NCBI RefSeq assembly: GCF_011058165.1 | Contig: NZ_JAALEG010000049.1 | Span: 1-44,201 of the forward strand | Length of the DNA: 44,201 nucleotides | From: Rhodococcus aetherivorans | GTDB taxonomy: Bacteria; Actinomycetota; Actinomycetes; Mycobacteriales; Mycobacteriaceae | Direction: 5' to 3' | Part shown: positions 42,985-44,201 of the stretch, piece by piece | Position numbering within the stretch: position 1 is the stretch's first letter | Layout: every line of letters starts with the position of its first letter | Translations under genes and position numbers: made by a program | The notes under the pieces: generated by a model | Databases searched by the model: none | Told to the model about the DNA's origin: nothing | What the model saw: only the letters and a program-made list of their open reading frames with translations

Positions 42985-43289
42985 CCGTCACCCGAAGAGC
43001 GGCCCCGCCCGGTACTGCGTTCCCCGACATTCGCCCACCTCCGGGGGACCTGGCGGCCCATGGCCGGCTACCGTCGCAGCCTGCTCGACGTCGAGCACCC
43101 GCCCTGTGCTTCGCCGGGGGTCGGACCCCCATCGCGGCATACGCCGCCATGCGGGTCCTGTGCGGCATCGCGGCGGTCGTCGCCATCGCCAGGTCGATCA
43201 CGACCTCGCTCGGATCATGGATCGACCGACCCTCGCCGCGGTGGTGCAGTGACGGCTCCCGGGGATCGGCGCGGTGGTGCACACGGTGA
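42981..43289 (+). CDS. Possible small protein overlapping the MBL fusion gene
   Basis: ATG overlaps the MBL fusion stop (ATGA) and opens 102 codons. The only structured part is a hydrophobic stretch (IAAYAAMRVLCGIAAVVAIA) near residues 51-70; the rest is Arg/Pro-rich and unlike a folded protein. A different frame in the same DNA reads DLARIMDRPTLAAVVQ, a stop, then VVHTVTEAGSLDEARRRLDR, which looks like debris. Coding is uncertain, and the 364-base gap to the CHAD gene may hold a decayed gene instead. Confidence 0.25.
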   Translation: MTVTRRAAPPGTAFPDIRPPPGDLAAHGRLPSQPARRRAPALCFAGGRTPIAAYAAMRVLCGIAAVVAIARSITTSLGSWIDRPSPRWCSDGSRGSARWCTR

Positions 43290-43348
43290 CCGAGGCCGGC
43301 AGCCTCGACGAGGCGCGCCGCCGCCTCGACCGGACCAGGGGGTGCCGC

Positions 43349-44201
43349 TCAGGTGGCCAGGTCGGCGGCGTGGCGACGGGCCCGCTCGGCCGCCTGCAGC
43401 TCGAGCCCGTACAGCAACCCGAAGGTGAACCCGTTCTCCCCGGGTGTGGTCCCGGCCCGGGCACCGAACTCGCGCAGCAGGTCGGTGGCGACGGCGCTGT
43501 CCCGATGTTCGCCGAGGACCTGCTGGATGTTCGTGTAGCGGGCGATCTTGCGCTTCGCGCGTGTGCGGCCCAGCAGCGGGGCAGCCAACTCGACGGCGTA
43601 GCGGGCCCGCTCGGCGGCCTTGCGGGCCCGACTCGGCGCCGCCTCGTCCTCGCCGGCGGCGGCGGCCCGCACCCGGCTCAGGGCCGTGCGTTCGGCGGTG
43701 CGCACCGCCTTCTCGATCACCCGCGCACCGTCCCCATGGTCGGTCAGCGGTGGCTGCGTGCGCCAGCGTGCCAGCGCGGCGAGCAGCATGCGATACCGGT
43801 CGGAGTCCAGGGCGCGCAGCACCTCGTCGAGGTGGCGGCGCTCGTCGGCGAGTAGATCGGTGTCGAGCCGGGACGCCACCGGGCCCATCACCACTTCCGG
43901 CGGCAGTGTCTCGAGCGCGGCGGCCAGCCGGGCGCGCTGCACCTGCCGATCCCGAACATGACCGAGCAGCCCGGAATACCAAGACAATTCGGAATCGAGC
44001 CAGGTGCGTTGCGCGGGTTCGAACAGGTCCTGCCACACCCGGAGGGTGCTGCGCAGCCGCCGGATACCGACCCGGGTGGGATGTATCGGGTCCAGACCGC
44101 GGCGCAGCCACACGTCCCCCGCGCCGATCGCCTCGATCTGGGCGTCGAGGTAGGCACCGAGCATCCGCCGCGCTGTGGGGGCCTTCCCGGTGGGGGTGTG
44201 G
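43349..44201 (-). CDS. CHAD-domain protein, N-terminus beyond the window
   Basis: CHAD domains are helical, rich in conserved His and Arg, and bind polyphosphate. The visible part has the first motif HPTRVGIRRLRSTLRVW and later RARKAAERARYAVELAAPLL and IQQVLGEHRDSAV. The frame stays open to base 44201 (HTPTGKAPTARRMLGAYL), so an N-terminal part, possibly a CYTH domain, lies outside. An ATG at 44164 is in frame but cuts the domain. At least 283 residues are visible. Its polyphosphate link would fit the nearby PhoD gene, but this is inference. Confidence 0.88.
   Translation of the reverse strand, partial: HTPTGKAPTARRMLGAYLDAQIEAIGAGDVWLRRGLDPIHPTRVGIRRLRSTLRVWQDLFEPAQRTWLDSELSWYSGLLGHVRDRQVQRARLAAALETLPPEVVMGPVASRLDTDLLADERRHLDEVLRALDSDRYRMLLAALARWRTQPPLTDHGDGARVIEKAVRTAERTALSRVRAAAAGEDEAAPSRARKAAERARYAVELAAPLLGRTRAKRKIARYTNIQQVLGEHRDSAVATDLLREFGARAGTTPGENGFTFGLLYGLELQAAERARRHAADLAT

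Noticed and set aside
31000-44201. Integrated phage or genomic island with attachment sites
   Set aside because: No integrase, transposase, tRNA or flanking direct repeat was found, although the region contains decayed genes.

Overview
The window is high-GC actinobacterial DNA, most likely from Rhodococcus or a close relative in the Nocardiaceae. Two blocks match mycobacterial gene order: coaE, DUF402, uvrB and a universal stress protein (order of the Rv1631-Rv1636 region), and a receiver-domain protein followed by nuoA-N (order of Rv3143-Rv3158). The genus is inferred from gene content and order. No rRNA, tRNA, insertion sequence or CRISPR array was found.

Region 1 (1-7.3 kb) is housekeeping. 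A strong palindromic terminator is followed by a small unknown gene, the CoaE-GrpB fusion for the last step of CoA synthesis, a DUF402 protein, a DUF3267 membrane metallopeptidase-like protein, uvrB, an SCO6745-family protein, a universal stress protein and a secreted DUF732 protein. Region 2 (7.3-14.4 kb) holds a HelD-type RNA polymerase-recycling ATPase, a DoxX protein with a tail of eleven 11-residue repeats, an SRPBCC protein, a cysteine-free ArsR regulator beside a SulP anion transporter, and an atypical receiver protein.

Region 3 (14.7-31.0 kb) is a complete 14-gene nuo operon for proton-pumping NADH dehydrogenase (complex I). Most genes overlap by 1-8 bases. Two oddities stand out: a 27-codon minicistron with a strong ribosome binding site that overlaps the nuoL start, and an in-frame 33-bp tandem repeat that adds about 40 residues to a normally short, conserved NuoL loop.

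Region 4 (31.0-44.2 kb) is accessory and partly decayed. Remnants of a ClpP-like protease, a GntR/FCD regulator, a small HTH gene and an unknown frameshifted gene lie among intact genes. The intact genes are a Tat-exported PhoD phosphatase, a small HTH protein, a class III adenylate cyclase with a full catalytic set, the PknK kinase, a membrane protein translationally coupled to a metallo-beta-lactamase/DUF385 fusion, and a CHAD protein cut by the window edge. Several genes (uvrB, the SCO6745 gene, the receiver gene, phoD) have a TANNNT -10 element 5-7 bases before the start codon and no ribosome binding site, which suggests leaderless transcripts.
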